Under the pieces are notes generated by a model, which was not told where the DNA came from, ran no database searches, and worked only from the letters and a program-made list of their open reading frames with translations. A stretch of DNA of 64,000 bases from Pelagicoccus sp. SDUM812002 (lineage in GTDB: Bacteria; Verrucomicrobiota; Verrucomicrobiia; Opitutales; Opitutaceae): positions 20,549 through 84,548 of the forward strand of contig NZ_JARXHX010000020.1 of assembly GCF_031127835.1 (NCBI RefSeq). The letters run 5' to 3'. The first letter of the stretch is position 1; each line of letters opens with the position of its first letter. Positions 18,152-26,183 of the stretch are shown in pieces. The translations under genes were made by a program, and so were the position numbers.

Positions 18152-19372
18152 ATGAAGACTAAAAAACACTCACCGAATCTAGGCATCATCTCCCTCTGCG
18201 CAGCGCTCGTACTACCGTTTGCTGCTGGGGCCAATTCCGTACCTACTCCCAAGAAGACTGTCGCCCCCCACCTCAATGAGGCAATCAGTCAAGACGCAGG
18301 AGAAGTAAGAATTCTCGTGGATATTAACGAATACGGATTTGTGACCGACGCCTTGATCGAGGATTCCACCAACGCGGCGCTCAACCAAGCCGCTCTAGCT
18401 GCCATCTATCAATGGACATTCGAACCCGCAGTCGCGAACGGCGTGGCTGTACCATCGAAAGCGATTCAGCCTTTTTACTTCAATGACGGCTCGATCGTTA
18501 TGGAAACCAAAAAGACTGCATCCGACAGGAACCCTATCGCCAAGTCTCGAGTAGCTCCTGTGCTCAGCCCAGATCTAAAAAACATCACGGGCGAAGTCGT
18601 GCTCCAGGCAAGTCTCGACTCAGAGGGACGGGTAGAAGCTGTTAGCGTGAAGAGCTCAACACACTCCGAACTGGAAGCTGTGGCCGGAGCCGCCCTCGCC
18701 CAATGGAAATTCAAGCCCGCAATAAAGGACGGTGAAAATTCCGCTTCGAAAGTCATCATTCCATTTTCTTTCAAAGGCACCGGTCGCGAAGCCGTGCATG
18801 AGATCGTGGCAAAGAACGCAAAGGTCGATGCTGCGCCCGTCGCTCTTCGCCAGCCAACTCCCGAATTGACCCGCGAGCTCAGGGAACAGCGCGGAGTCGC
18901 AAAGCTTAAGCTGACAGTAGACGAGTACGGTTACGTAGCTGCCGTAGATATCGTCGAATCCAGCAACGAAGCGCTTACGTCCGCAGCTCGCGACGCAGCT
19001 CTTCAGTGGAAGTTCAAGCCCGCATTTAAAGACGGCGCAGCAGTGGCATCCACGGTAGTCCAACCTTTCAGCTTCAACGGTGGTCTGCTAACTGCAGATC
19101 TTCCGGTAGATACCATGCCGGAGGTCAAGAGATCTAAGGCTCCGAAGCTTCCCGAAGCCTTGGCTCAGGTTCAGGGGTATGTTAAAGTGCGCCTCAATCT
19201 AGATGCACGAGGCAACGTCGTCCACGCAGCCTGTACCAAAAGTTCACACGACGAGCTGGTCGCTCCGACTGTAGAAGCTGCGAAGTCTTGGAGCTTCAAG
19301 CCTGCAATTCGCGACGGCGAGAAAGTACCGTCCACAGTGGTCGTTCCCTTCGTTTTCAACGAGCGCTCCTAG
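18152..19372 (+). CDS. Secreted protein of four tandem TonB C-terminal-like modules (paralogue 1)
   Basis: 406 residues: a signal peptide (about 1-27) and then four TonB_C-like modules at about 35-115, 130-208, 226-310 and 330-405. Each has the pattern G-x-V-x-(I/L)-x-(V/L)-x-(I/L)-(D/N)-x-x-G-x-V near its start and W-x-F-x-P-A-x-x-x-G ... P-F-x-F at its end, as in the C-terminal domain of energy-transducing TonB. It has no membrane anchor at residue 10-30 of the TonB kind, no Pro-rich spacer and no ExbBD neighbour, so it is not a normal TonB. It probably acts in the periplasm as a multivalent binder. It is followed by a terminator and a close paralogue. Confidence 0.8.
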   Translation: MKTKKHSPNLGIISLCAALVLPFAAGANSVPTPKKTVAPHLNEAISQDAGEVRILVDINEYGFVTDALIEDSTNAALNQAALAAIYQWTFEPAVANGVAVPSKAIQPFYFNDGSIVMETKKTASDRNPIAKSRVAPVLSPDLKNITGEVVLQASLDSEGRVEAVSVKSSTHSELEAVAGAALAQWKFKPAIKDGENSASKVIIPFSFKGTGREAVHEIVAKNAKVDAAPVALRQPTPELTRELREQRGVAKLKLTVDEYGYVAAVDIVESSNEALTSAARDAALQWKFKPAFKDGAAVASTVVQPFSFNGGLLTADLPVDTMPEVKRSKAPKLPEALAQVQGYVKVRLNLDARGNVVHAACTKSSHDELVAPTVEAAKSWSFKPAIRDGEKVPSTVVVPFVFNERS

Positions 19373-19406
19373 AGGCTAGAGCCTCTTTCAAAACTCTTAG
19401 AGCAAC

Positions 19407-19434
19407 GAGGCGCGGTCTTTGCGGACCGCGCCTC
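19407..19434 (+). terminator. Hairpin after TonB_C-array gene 1
   Basis: Perfect 11-bp stem (19407-19417 with 19424-19434) with a 6-base loop, 34 bp beyond the stop. The T tract is poor, but position and GC-rich stem fit a terminator. Confidence 0.65.
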
Positions 19435-19562
19435 TTCGCAAGATGAAGGTATCAAACTCCCCTTGGTTGCAAGCGCTACCTAACGCTACTTAGAGAGTCA
19501 CCACTCGAGCCTTGGGTAATCGCGGGCATCAAGTTTGTGAGTCATTCGGTCGATTCAACCTG

Positions 19563-19568
19563 TATAAT
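19563..19568 (+). promoter_or_regulatory. Perfect TATAAT just before TonB_C-array gene 2
   Basis: A consensus -10 hexamer ends 8 bases before the ATG at 19577. Transcription starting about 7 bases downstream would give a leaderless mRNA. There is no good -35 at 17 bases and no Shine-Dalgarno sequence. Confidence 0.4.
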
Positions 19569-19576
19569 TCGATCAC

Positions 19577-20800
19577 ATGAAACGCTCTCAAAACTCAACA
19601 CTACTGGGTACTTTTTGCATCCTTGCAGCGTTCGTTATTTCGATCGCCGCCAGCGCTGCGACATCCGTGCCTACTCCTAAAAAGACCGTCGCTTCGCATC
19701 TAACAGATGCCCTCAGCGACGCTACCGGCGAAGTCAACATACTCGTCGATATCAACGAATTCGGATACGTAATCGACGCACAAATCTACGATTCTACGAA
19801 TTCCGACCTTAATGAAGTTACACTGTCTGCGATCCACAGATGGACCTTCCACCCTGCAATTGAGGACGGTGTCGCCACTCCCTCGCGAGTCGTGCAACCT
19901 TTCAACTTCAACCGAGGTTCGATCGTCCTAAAGTCCAAAAAGTCTCCCGAAGACAGCCTTCCCATCGCCAAGGTCAAAGCAAAGCCACAGCTCACTGAAG
20001 ATCTAAAGCATATCACTGGCGAAGTCATCCTACAGGCAGACCTCGACGCTTCCGGAGAAGTTGCTGCGGTTACTGTCAACTACTCCACCCACAGCGAATT
20101 GGAGGATATCGCTTCCAAGGCCTTGAAAAGCTGGAAATTCAAGCCAGCTACTGAAGCTGGCGAGGCCGTCGCTTCCAAGATAATCATACCGTTCCACTTC
20201 AAGGGATCCGGAAACAGCAAGGTCGTAGCCGCCGCCAGACGTGCAAAAAATGTGGAGAGCGCTCCGTATGCGATTCGTCAAACAATGCCAGAATTGCCGC
20301 GTTTTCTTCGCGATGCCAAAGGGGAAGCCAAACTAAAGCTGACCATCGACGCCAGTGGATACGTCGCCAAAGTCGATGTGCTAGAGTCGAGCCATTCCAA
20401 GCTCACCGAAGTAGCTCGTGAAGCCGCGTTGCAATGGAAATTTAAGCCCGCTATGAAAAATGGTAAGGCAGTACCATCAACCGTAACCCAACCTTTCACG
20501 TTCAACGGCGGCCTCCTCGTTGCAGACGTACCGGTTGATTCCGTACCGGTGGCGAAGCATACCCAGTCTCCGAAAATCCCCGAAGCGCTCGCACTCGTGC
20601 GAGGTTACGTTAAGATCCGGGTCAGCTTGGATGAGAGAGGCCGCGTGATCAACGCCTCCTGCGCCAACAGCACCCACGAGGAGCTCGTCGGCCCATCCAT
20701 CGAAGCCGCTAAGCAATGGTCTTTCAAACCCGCCATCCGCGCCGGCGAAAAGGTCCCTTCTTCCGTGCTAATCCCATTCGTCTTTAACGAACAAAGCTAA
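19577..20800 (+). CDS. Secreted protein of four tandem TonB C-terminal-like modules (paralogue 2)
   Basis: 407 residues with the same plan as the gene at 18152: signal peptide (about 1-28), the shared mature start SVPTPKKTVA, then four TonB_C-like modules (about 35-115, 130-208, 226-310, 330-406). The two proteins are alignable along their whole length with few gaps, so this is a tandem duplication after the four-module array had formed. Modules differ more from each other than the same module does between paralogues. A terminator with a 10-bp perfect stem follows. A single-module relative is at 47112-47453. Confidence 0.8.
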   Translation: MKRSQNSTLLGTFCILAAFVISIAASAATSVPTPKKTVASHLTDALSDATGEVNILVDINEFGYVIDAQIYDSTNSDLNEVTLSAIHRWTFHPAIEDGVATPSRVVQPFNFNRGSIVLKSKKSPEDSLPIAKVKAKPQLTEDLKHITGEVILQADLDASGEVAAVTVNYSTHSELEDIASKALKSWKFKPATEAGEAVASKIIIPFHFKGSGNSKVVAAARRAKNVESAPYAIRQTMPELPRFLRDAKGEAKLKLTIDASGYVAKVDVLESSHSKLTEVAREAALQWKFKPAMKNGKAVPSTVTQPFTFNGGLLVADVPVDSVPVAKHTQSPKIPEALALVRGYVKIRVSLDERGRVINASCANSTHEELVGPSIEAAKQWSFKPAIRAGEKVPSSVLIPFVFNEQS

Positions 20801-20825
20801 GTTCAAAACACTTGCCCCTCTCCTC

Positions 20826-20854
20826 GGGACGACTCGTCGAGTCGTCCCTTTTCT
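20826..20854 (+). terminator. Terminator after TonB_C-array gene 2
   Basis: Perfect 10-bp stem (20826-20835 with 20839-20848), 3-base loop, then TTTTCT; 25 bp past the stop. Confidence 0.85.
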
Positions 20855-20891
20855 GTTGCCAGCGTCCGTGCTCGAAACACAAATCCTCCCC

Positions 20892-21788
20892 ATGCAACCA
20901 ATCTTGCTCGTACTTGCAGCCGGAATGGGCAGCCGATTCGGCGGCCTCAAGCAAATGGCGCCCGTCGGCCCACAAGGAGAATGGATCCTCGACTACTCCG
21001 TCTTAGATGCCTCTCGAGCAGGTTTCGGCAAAATCGTTTTCGTGATTCGACACGAAATGGAGGAAGAGTTCCGACGCCTTACCGAAGATAAGTATTCAGG
21101 CACCATCGAACTCGCTTACGCCTTCCAAGAGATAACCGACACCCCCGTATCAGTCCCAAATATCGAGCAGCGACAAAAGCCTTGGGGCACAGGACACGCT
21201 GTTTACGCAGCTCGCCAGCACCTGGACGCGCCTTTCGCCGTCATCAACGCTGACGACTTCTACGGCGCCGAAGCCTTTCAAACCCTCGCCAAATTCCTCG
21301 GTGATTCCTCCCTTCAATCCGAGCAGCAAACTTATGGCCTAGTCGGCTACCGCCTTTCCAATACCCTTTCCAAGCACGGTACTGTATCGCGCGGCATCTG
21401 CGAAATCGCGGACGACCATACCTTACTTTCAATCGAGGAGCACTCCGAGATCGGCTACCGTGCCGACGAAACCATTACTGCGGTCAACGAAGCCGGCGAA
21501 GAACTTACTCTCTCGCCTGACACCCTTGTTTCCCTCAATTGCTGGGGCTTCCCTCTCGGCTGGGCAGCCCAGCTCGAGCCGCTCTTCACGACCTTCCTGG
21601 AGGGACGCGGAACCGAGGCGAAGTCTGAGTTTTACCTGCCCGCTGCAGTGGACCAATTGATCAAAGCAGGAGGATCGCGCACCCTCGCGCTACCTTGCGA
21701 TTCCCGCTGGCTCGGCGTGACCTACCGAGAAGACCTTCCCTCCGTCCGCAACGCCATAGCCGCACTTTGCGCCGAAGGCGCTTATTGA
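20892..21788 (+). CDS. Sugar-phosphate nucleotidyltransferase-like protein
   Basis: NTP_transferase-fold protein, about 298 residues from the ATG at 20892; the frame is open for 12 more codons upstream, but MQPILLVLAAGMGSRFGG is the classic start. The motif LAAGMGSRFGGLKQM binds the nucleotide, KPWGTGHAVYAAR and VINADDFYG (metal-binding Asp) match GlmU/GalU-like enzymes. No C-terminal left-handed helix of GlmU is present. Substrate is not clear; the preceding terminator makes it an independent unit. It converges on the efflux genes. Confidence 0.78.
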   Translation: MQPILLVLAAGMGSRFGGLKQMAPVGPQGEWILDYSVLDASRAGFGKIVFVIRHEMEEEFRRLTEDKYSGTIELAYAFQEITDTPVSVPNIEQRQKPWGTGHAVYAARQHLDAPFAVINADDFYGAEAFQTLAKFLGDSSLQSEQQTYGLVGYRLSNTLSKHGTVSRGICEIADDHTLLSIEEHSEIGYRADETITAVNEAGEELTLSPDTLVSLNCWGFPLGWAAQLEPLFTTFLEGRGTEAKSEFYLPAAVDQLIKAGGSRTLALPCDSRWLGVTYREDLPSVRNAIAALCAEGAY

Positions 21789-21852
21789 AAAAAGAGGCTT
21801 AGCGCCTCTAAAGGGCGATCGATCATCCAAACGACTCTCGTCGCACTCCGCT

Positions 21853-22968
21853 CTAGAAAACCATTTCTGTGGTTCGTACCTGATCGCCAATCTTGAACAG
21901 ATCGAGGTCCTCCACGATGACCTGATCTCCTTCGTCTAGGCCGGACAAAATTTCCACGTTGGTCATGCTCCCATACCCCTTTTCGATTTCTCTCATCGAA
22001 ACGAGACCGTCTTCGACCACGAAAACACGATCGCCGATGATCGCAGTGCCCGGAATAATCAAAGCGCGATCACGCTCGTCGAGCGTTATGGTCGCCTCGC
22101 CTGTCAATCCGGGAAAAAGTTTCTCGGTCGGGATATCGACATCCAAGTGAACCGTATAGCGCTGCGTCACAGGATCTGCCACCGGCAGGGTTTTAGAAAC
22201 TGTAGCATCGAAGGTCGAATCACCGTAACCTAAAAACTTCACTCGGGCGATTTGCCCCAATTCGATACCGGAAAAATTCTCCTCGCTGACCTTTACCTTC
22301 ACGATGCGGTCTATCGAAATCATTCGAGCCACTTCCTGGCCGCCGGAGATCAGGTCACCACGGTAGGCAAGCACCTCCGTGATCACTCCGTCCATCGGAG
22401 CACGGATGGTCATCTTTTCTCGCTGGCGCTCCAGCAGCTTCAACTCGTTTTTCAGCTGGGCGATTCGCACTTCCTTGGAATTCAGTTCGGCCTCTATTGC
22501 CTGCTCCGTGCTGGTGATGTCGCGCTCTCGAGCTTCCACCTCCGACTTGCTGGCTTCTCCCGCCTCGAAGCGACGCTTCACGTCCTCCAATCGCTCCTGC
22601 TGGGTTATGAGGCTAAACTGGCGACTCGAGCCCTGCTCCAAAATCAAGTTTGCAGCTTCCATTTCGATCCCGAGCTTCTCGATTGCGATATCGATGTCAC
22701 CCAGATCGAGCGACATCAGTATATCACCCTCTTTCACGGTGGCTCCTAGTTCGAGATTCGAATCAAGTACTCGCCCCTGCAGGTCGCCGCGGATATCCAT
22801 CTCGCGCTCAGCCACTACTTGTAAAGTTCCAGGGACCGAACGTACCGCGACATGGCGCTTGGTCTTCGCGATCGTCGCGACCGGCTTCATTGAACTCACG
22901 AAATACACTGCACCCGCTGCTAAAACAGCGACCACAGCAATAATTTTTAGTAGAAAACCTAGCTTCAT
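21853..22968 (-). CDS. Periplasmic adaptor (membrane fusion protein) of an efflux system
   Basis: 371 residues. One N-terminal membrane anchor (about 6-24), then a lipoyl-like half (LGATVKEGDILMSLDLGDID), a coiled-coil hairpin (about 100-180), the second lipoyl half (MTIRAPMDGVITEVLAYRGD) and beta-barrel and membrane-proximal domains (ALIIPGTAIIGDRVFVV). This is the HlyD/AcrA/MacA family. It lies 39 bp after a TolC-type gene on the same strand. No RND, ABC or MFS pump gene is adjacent, so the inner-membrane partner must be elsewhere. Confidence 0.88.
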   Translation of the reverse strand: MKLGFLLKIIAVVAVLAAGAVYFVSSMKPVATIAKTKRHVAVRSVPGTLQVVAEREMDIRGDLQGRVLDSNLELGATVKEGDILMSLDLGDIDIAIEKLGIEMEAANLILEQGSSRQFSLITQQERLEDVKRRFEAGEASKSEVEARERDITSTEQAIEAELNSKEVRIAQLKNELKLLERQREKMTIRAPMDGVITEVLAYRGDLISGGQEVARMISIDRIVKVKVSEENFSGIELGQIARVKFLGYGDSTFDATVSKTLPVADPVTQRYTVHLDVDIPTEKLFPGLTGEATITLDERDRALIIPGTAIIGDRVFVVEDGLVSMREIEKGYGSMTNVEILSGLDEGDQVIVEDLDLFKIGDQVRTTEMVF

Positions 22969-23007
22969 CTCACGGGTGCGGCTCGAGGTTTCTTAAAGAT
23001 TCAAACC

Positions 23008-24315
23008 TCAATCCAGGCCCAACTCATTAGCGACCTGGGATAGAGTATCAAGATACGAAATGCGCGAGTCTTGGGTTCTAATCAATGTGTTGTCGTAGTC
23101 GCTCTGGGCTTTCTCCTCTGCGGATACGGGCGAACGTTGCTCCTCCACATCGAGCTTCACCTGGTCCAGTTCCTGCCTCGCGCTCTTCAGAACGCGCTCC
23201 TCGATCGCCAACGCTCGACCCTCGATGCTAAGGCGACGCAACAAGCGATCGAAACTGAGAAGCAAGCGTTCCTCGCCCAACCGCTTAGCTCTCTCTGCTC
23301 GACTCAACCGGCTTAAAGCTTCCATCGTCTTACCTTTCTTGCGGAAGCCATCGAAAACGGTCCAACCCACGCTCAAGCCGAAATAGGAATACTCCTGCTC
23401 TCGCCGTGTCCCATCGACATCAAGAGCATTAGAACTCAAGCCCAATTGCGCGTCGACCTTCGGCAGTAAGGCTTTCCTAGCGATGTCGAGATGACGCTTG
23501 TTCACTTCGATATCGATCTCACTTTGCTGGATCCTCTCGTCCTCTTCGATCGCTTGGTCGTAGTAAGCCACGAGCGATTCAATCTCCTGCTGATCCAAAA
23601 TATCTACCTCCGGAACGACTCCAACTGCCAGTCCCGAGAGTTGCTTGGGAGACATACCCACGTAATTGGCGAGCTCTCCGAGGCGAAGTTCATAATCCGA
23701 TTCAGCTCGTAGCGACAGAAGTTCCTTTCGTTCTACATCCAAATCGAAACGAGTAATTGACCCCGAACTCGCTGCACCTGCCTCAATTTGAGATTGCTGG
23801 AAATTCCGTTGGGATACTGCCTGTTTAAGGTCTAGCTGAGCTCGGATCGAACGTTGCTTGGCTACTATGAGTCCCATGAAATCGTGCCTCACCTGAGCAA
23901 GAACACTAGCAGCCACAATCTGCGTGTTCAGCTTCTCCATCTCGAACTGCAACTCTCCGAGCTCTTTCTCGGAACGCCTGGTTCCCCAATGGTAGAGAGG
24001 CTGGCTCAAGGTAACGTTGTAGACAACCCGATCCTCGTATCCCGTCCCGTCAATATCGTCGATAGCCTTTTCTTGCCGAAATGCGAAATTGGAGCGAAAG
24101 GACGGCATCACTGCCGCACGAGCCGCAATCCTGCGACCTTCTGATTCGGCTTCGGAATACTCGCGCAGAAGCATTAGCTCCGCCCCTTCCATCGCCCCAG
24201 AGATGATGTCTTTCATTTGAGGAATCAAATCTTCAGGGAGACGTCCCCGAAAAGGATCTGCAGCGAAGGAACTCGTGCTCATGAGGCACGCGACAAGCAA
24301 CAAAAACGGACGCAT
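23008..24315 (-). CDS. TolC-family outer-membrane efflux protein
   Basis: About 435 residues from the ATG at 24315, chosen because a signal peptide (MRPFLLLVACLMSTSSFAA) begins there; the open frame extends 67 codons further upstream without secretion character. Two OEP repeats are visible, each a long helical hairpin with short strands (VVYNVTLSQPLYHWGTRR in the first, YSYFGLSVGWTVFDGFRKKG in the second). It would form the trimeric outer-membrane exit duct for the adaptor encoded directly downstream. Confidence 0.9.
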   Translation of the reverse strand: MRPFLLLVACLMSTSSFAADPFRGRLPEDLIPQMKDIISGAMEGAELMLLREYSEAESEGRRIAARAAVMPSFRSNFAFRQEKAIDDIDGTGYEDRVVYNVTLSQPLYHWGTRRSEKELGELQFEMEKLNTQIVAASVLAQVRHDFMGLIVAKQRSIRAQLDLKQAVSQRNFQQSQIEAGAASSGSITRFDLDVERKELLSLRAESDYELRLGELANYVGMSPKQLSGLAVGVVPEVDILDQQEIESLVAYYDQAIEEDERIQQSEIDIEVNKRHLDIARKALLPKVDAQLGLSSNALDVDGTRREQEYSYFGLSVGWTVFDGFRKKGKTMEALSRLSRAERAKRLGEERLLLSFDRLLRRLSIEGRALAIEERVLKSARQELDQVKLDVEEQRSPVSAEEKAQSDYDNTLIRTQDSRISYLDTLSQVANELGLD

Positions 24316-24530
24316 AGGAGAAAACAGGATCGGAAATTGTGGGGCCACAGCCAGACCACGGAAGGCAGGATGATCAAGTCTGGGATGCTCGGTTCTGAGA
24401 GAAGGGCGAAACGCGATCAACACAATTTGTGGACTCCTCCTCCGAGACGGCCCTCTACAGCGGATTTCCTCCAAATTAGGGTTGATTTCGCTCCAATTGT
24501 GCGTCTTCTTCTCCAACTTTTCCGGTGTAT

Positions 24531-24615
24531 GCCCAGGTGGCGGAATTGGTAGACGCGCTAGATTTAGGCTCTAGTATCGTGAGATGTGCAGGTTCGACCC
24601 CTGTCCTGGGTACCA
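24531..24615 (+). tRNA. tRNA-Leu (anticodon UAG)
   Basis: 85-nt tRNA with encoded CCA. Acceptor stem 24531-24537 pairs with 24605-24611 (GCCCAGG with CCTGGGT, one G-T); the D-arm has GGCGGAATTGGTAGACGCG, the anticodon arm is CTAGA-TTTAGGC-TCTAG with TAG reading CUA/CUN codons, a long variable arm typical of Leu follows, and the T-arm has GGTTCGACCCC. A terminator follows directly. Confidence 0.97.
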
Positions 24616-24628
24616 TCGAAATAAAAGA

Positions 24629-24655
24629 AGCCCGCTCAGAGCAGCGGGCTTTTTT
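24629..24655 (+). terminator. Terminator after tRNA-Leu
   Basis: Perfect 8-bp GC-rich stem (24629-24636 with 24643-24650) with a 6-base loop and a run of six T. Confidence 0.9.
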
Positions 24656-24729
24656 GCGGGTCGTTACTCGAACGCAGCATATCGCTACGACGCGAGGTTA
24701 CTTTTCCTGCGCGGCCGTTCGGGGGATCA

Positions 24730-26100
24730 CTAGTCGACCAAAGTGAGCGAATAGCTACGCGGTGGCACTTCGTTCGCAGCGTAGATCTTGTCTTCGAATT
24801 CCATGGCTAAAGCTTCAAGTTCCTTGAGCGTCGAATAAAACGAATCCATTTCCGCATCGTAGCTTGCCTTGCGGGGAGTATAGTCTGGATGGGCCTGGCT
24901 TTCCTCTAGCCAACTTTCCTCCGACCGCAGCTTAACCTTACGACTGAGCCAAAGATCACGCATCGGTTTTATCGCCTGCTCGTTGCGATCCTTATTTAGG
25001 GTCGCGACCGCCATAGCCTGTTTGTACTGAGGAGCGTGAGCCAAAGCATGTAGCTCGATCCCCATCGCCAACTGGACGTCGGAATAACGGCCGATCGGAA
25101 CAAGATCTATGTTCAGCTCGTATTCGCCTTCCTTTAGGCCACTTACCTGCAGGCTTTCCCGGCTGAAACGTTCAGCAGCGTTCACTAACTCGAATCCCTC
25201 GTGAGCAGAGTAAGGCAATACCCATGGCAAGGCTGTCGCTGTAAAGTCGAAACTAACGTGTCCCTTTTTGGAAACGAGGTTTTCGATTAAGCCGTTCGCA
25301 TCCGATTTTTCGATACGTCCCTTTCTGTTCAGAGAAATCATTATTTCTGATACCGGCTCGATCTTAAAGGCATCCTGTAACATAGCTGTCGCCATCACGA
25401 CATGCCCCTTTGCTTCCGGATGCACCGCGTCTTTAGCAAGCGTGAAGGACGGATCCTTCCGTCGTTGGGCAAAGGTCAAGCGACGCATCGGGGTCGCCAT
25501 GTCCACGAAATTGAAGCCGCCTAGCTGGGCCCGCTCGGCTACCCATTCAGAGTAGAAAGCCAACACAGGGGGATAATAATCCCGCATCTCATCACGCGTA
25601 TTTACCCAATGCGCGGCATTTTCGTACAGGCGAACAGAGCGCGTATCAAAATAGGTCGGACCCATGGGGATCACTTCTGATATATTTCCCAACTGATCTA
25701 ACAGTTGCCCCATCCCAATTTCGTACCGCGAAAAGATTTCGTGGTCGAAGTATCGGTAACGTCCATCGTTCATGCCCAAGAGCACGGATACATAGTCCGC
25801 CTCGAAAACTGCCACTTCTTCTTCAAATCGCAGCAAAGCGTCACCCACCTGATCTCCACTCACGCCCGCATTGCGAAAGTGGATACGCTTATGAGGATAG
25901 CGTGTGTAGAAATAGGTCTCAACATACTGCGAATAGAGACATTGATGAGTGATGCTATCTCCAAGAAAGATGAAAGTATCCCCATCCTCCAACTCCACTA
26001 ATTCAGCGAATGGGCTCGGTGACTTCTCCGAGGCGGCGTAAGCGGGCATAAGCCCCGAGAGGCCAAAGCACAGGAAAAACAAGGGGAAAGCTCTCAACAT
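24730..26100 (-). CDS. Secreted SGNH/GDSL hydrolase
   Basis: 456 residues from the ATG at 26100, which begins a signal peptide (MLRAFPLFFLCFGLSGL..AYA); an alternative start is ten codons upstream. The SGNH blocks are clear: FLGDSITH (catalytic Ser), GVSGD, LLGMND and DAVHPEAKGH (Asp-His). The fold ends at about residue 240 and a second half of about 200 residues carries no motif I recognise. Related two-part proteins in Verrucomicrobiota and Planctomycetes are taken as carbohydrate esterases or lipases, but the substrate is unknown. It stands alone. Confidence 0.82.
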   Translation of the reverse strand: MLRAFPLFFLCFGLSGLMPAYAASEKSPSPFAELVELEDGDTFIFLGDSITHQCLYSQYVETYFYTRYPHKRIHFRNAGVSGDQVGDALLRFEEEVAVFEADYVSVLLGMNDGRYRYFDHEIFSRYEIGMGQLLDQLGNISEVIPMGPTYFDTRSVRLYENAAHWVNTRDEMRDYYPPVLAFYSEWVAERAQLGGFNFVDMATPMRRLTFAQRRKDPSFTLAKDAVHPEAKGHVVMATAMLQDAFKIEPVSEIMISLNRKGRIEKSDANGLIENLVSKKGHVSFDFTATALPWVLPYSAHEGFELVNAAERFSRESLQVSGLKEGEYELNIDLVPIGRYSDVQLAMGIELHALAHAPQYKQAMAVATLNKDRNEQAIKPMRDLWLSRKVKLRSEESWLEESQAHPDYTPRKASYDAEMDSFYSTLKELEALAMEFEDKIYAANEVPPRSYSLTLVD

Positions 26101-26183
26101 ATGAGTCCGAACTATTGGAAATCCTCGCAAAACAACAAGACTGCAAAGCGGTCAAATTTCGCTTCCGAGCCGACGAACGCGGG

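Noticed and set aside
18152..20800. Repeat array of CRISPR or mobile type
   Set aside because: The repeats are protein modules of about 75 residues with diverged DNA, in two coding genes.
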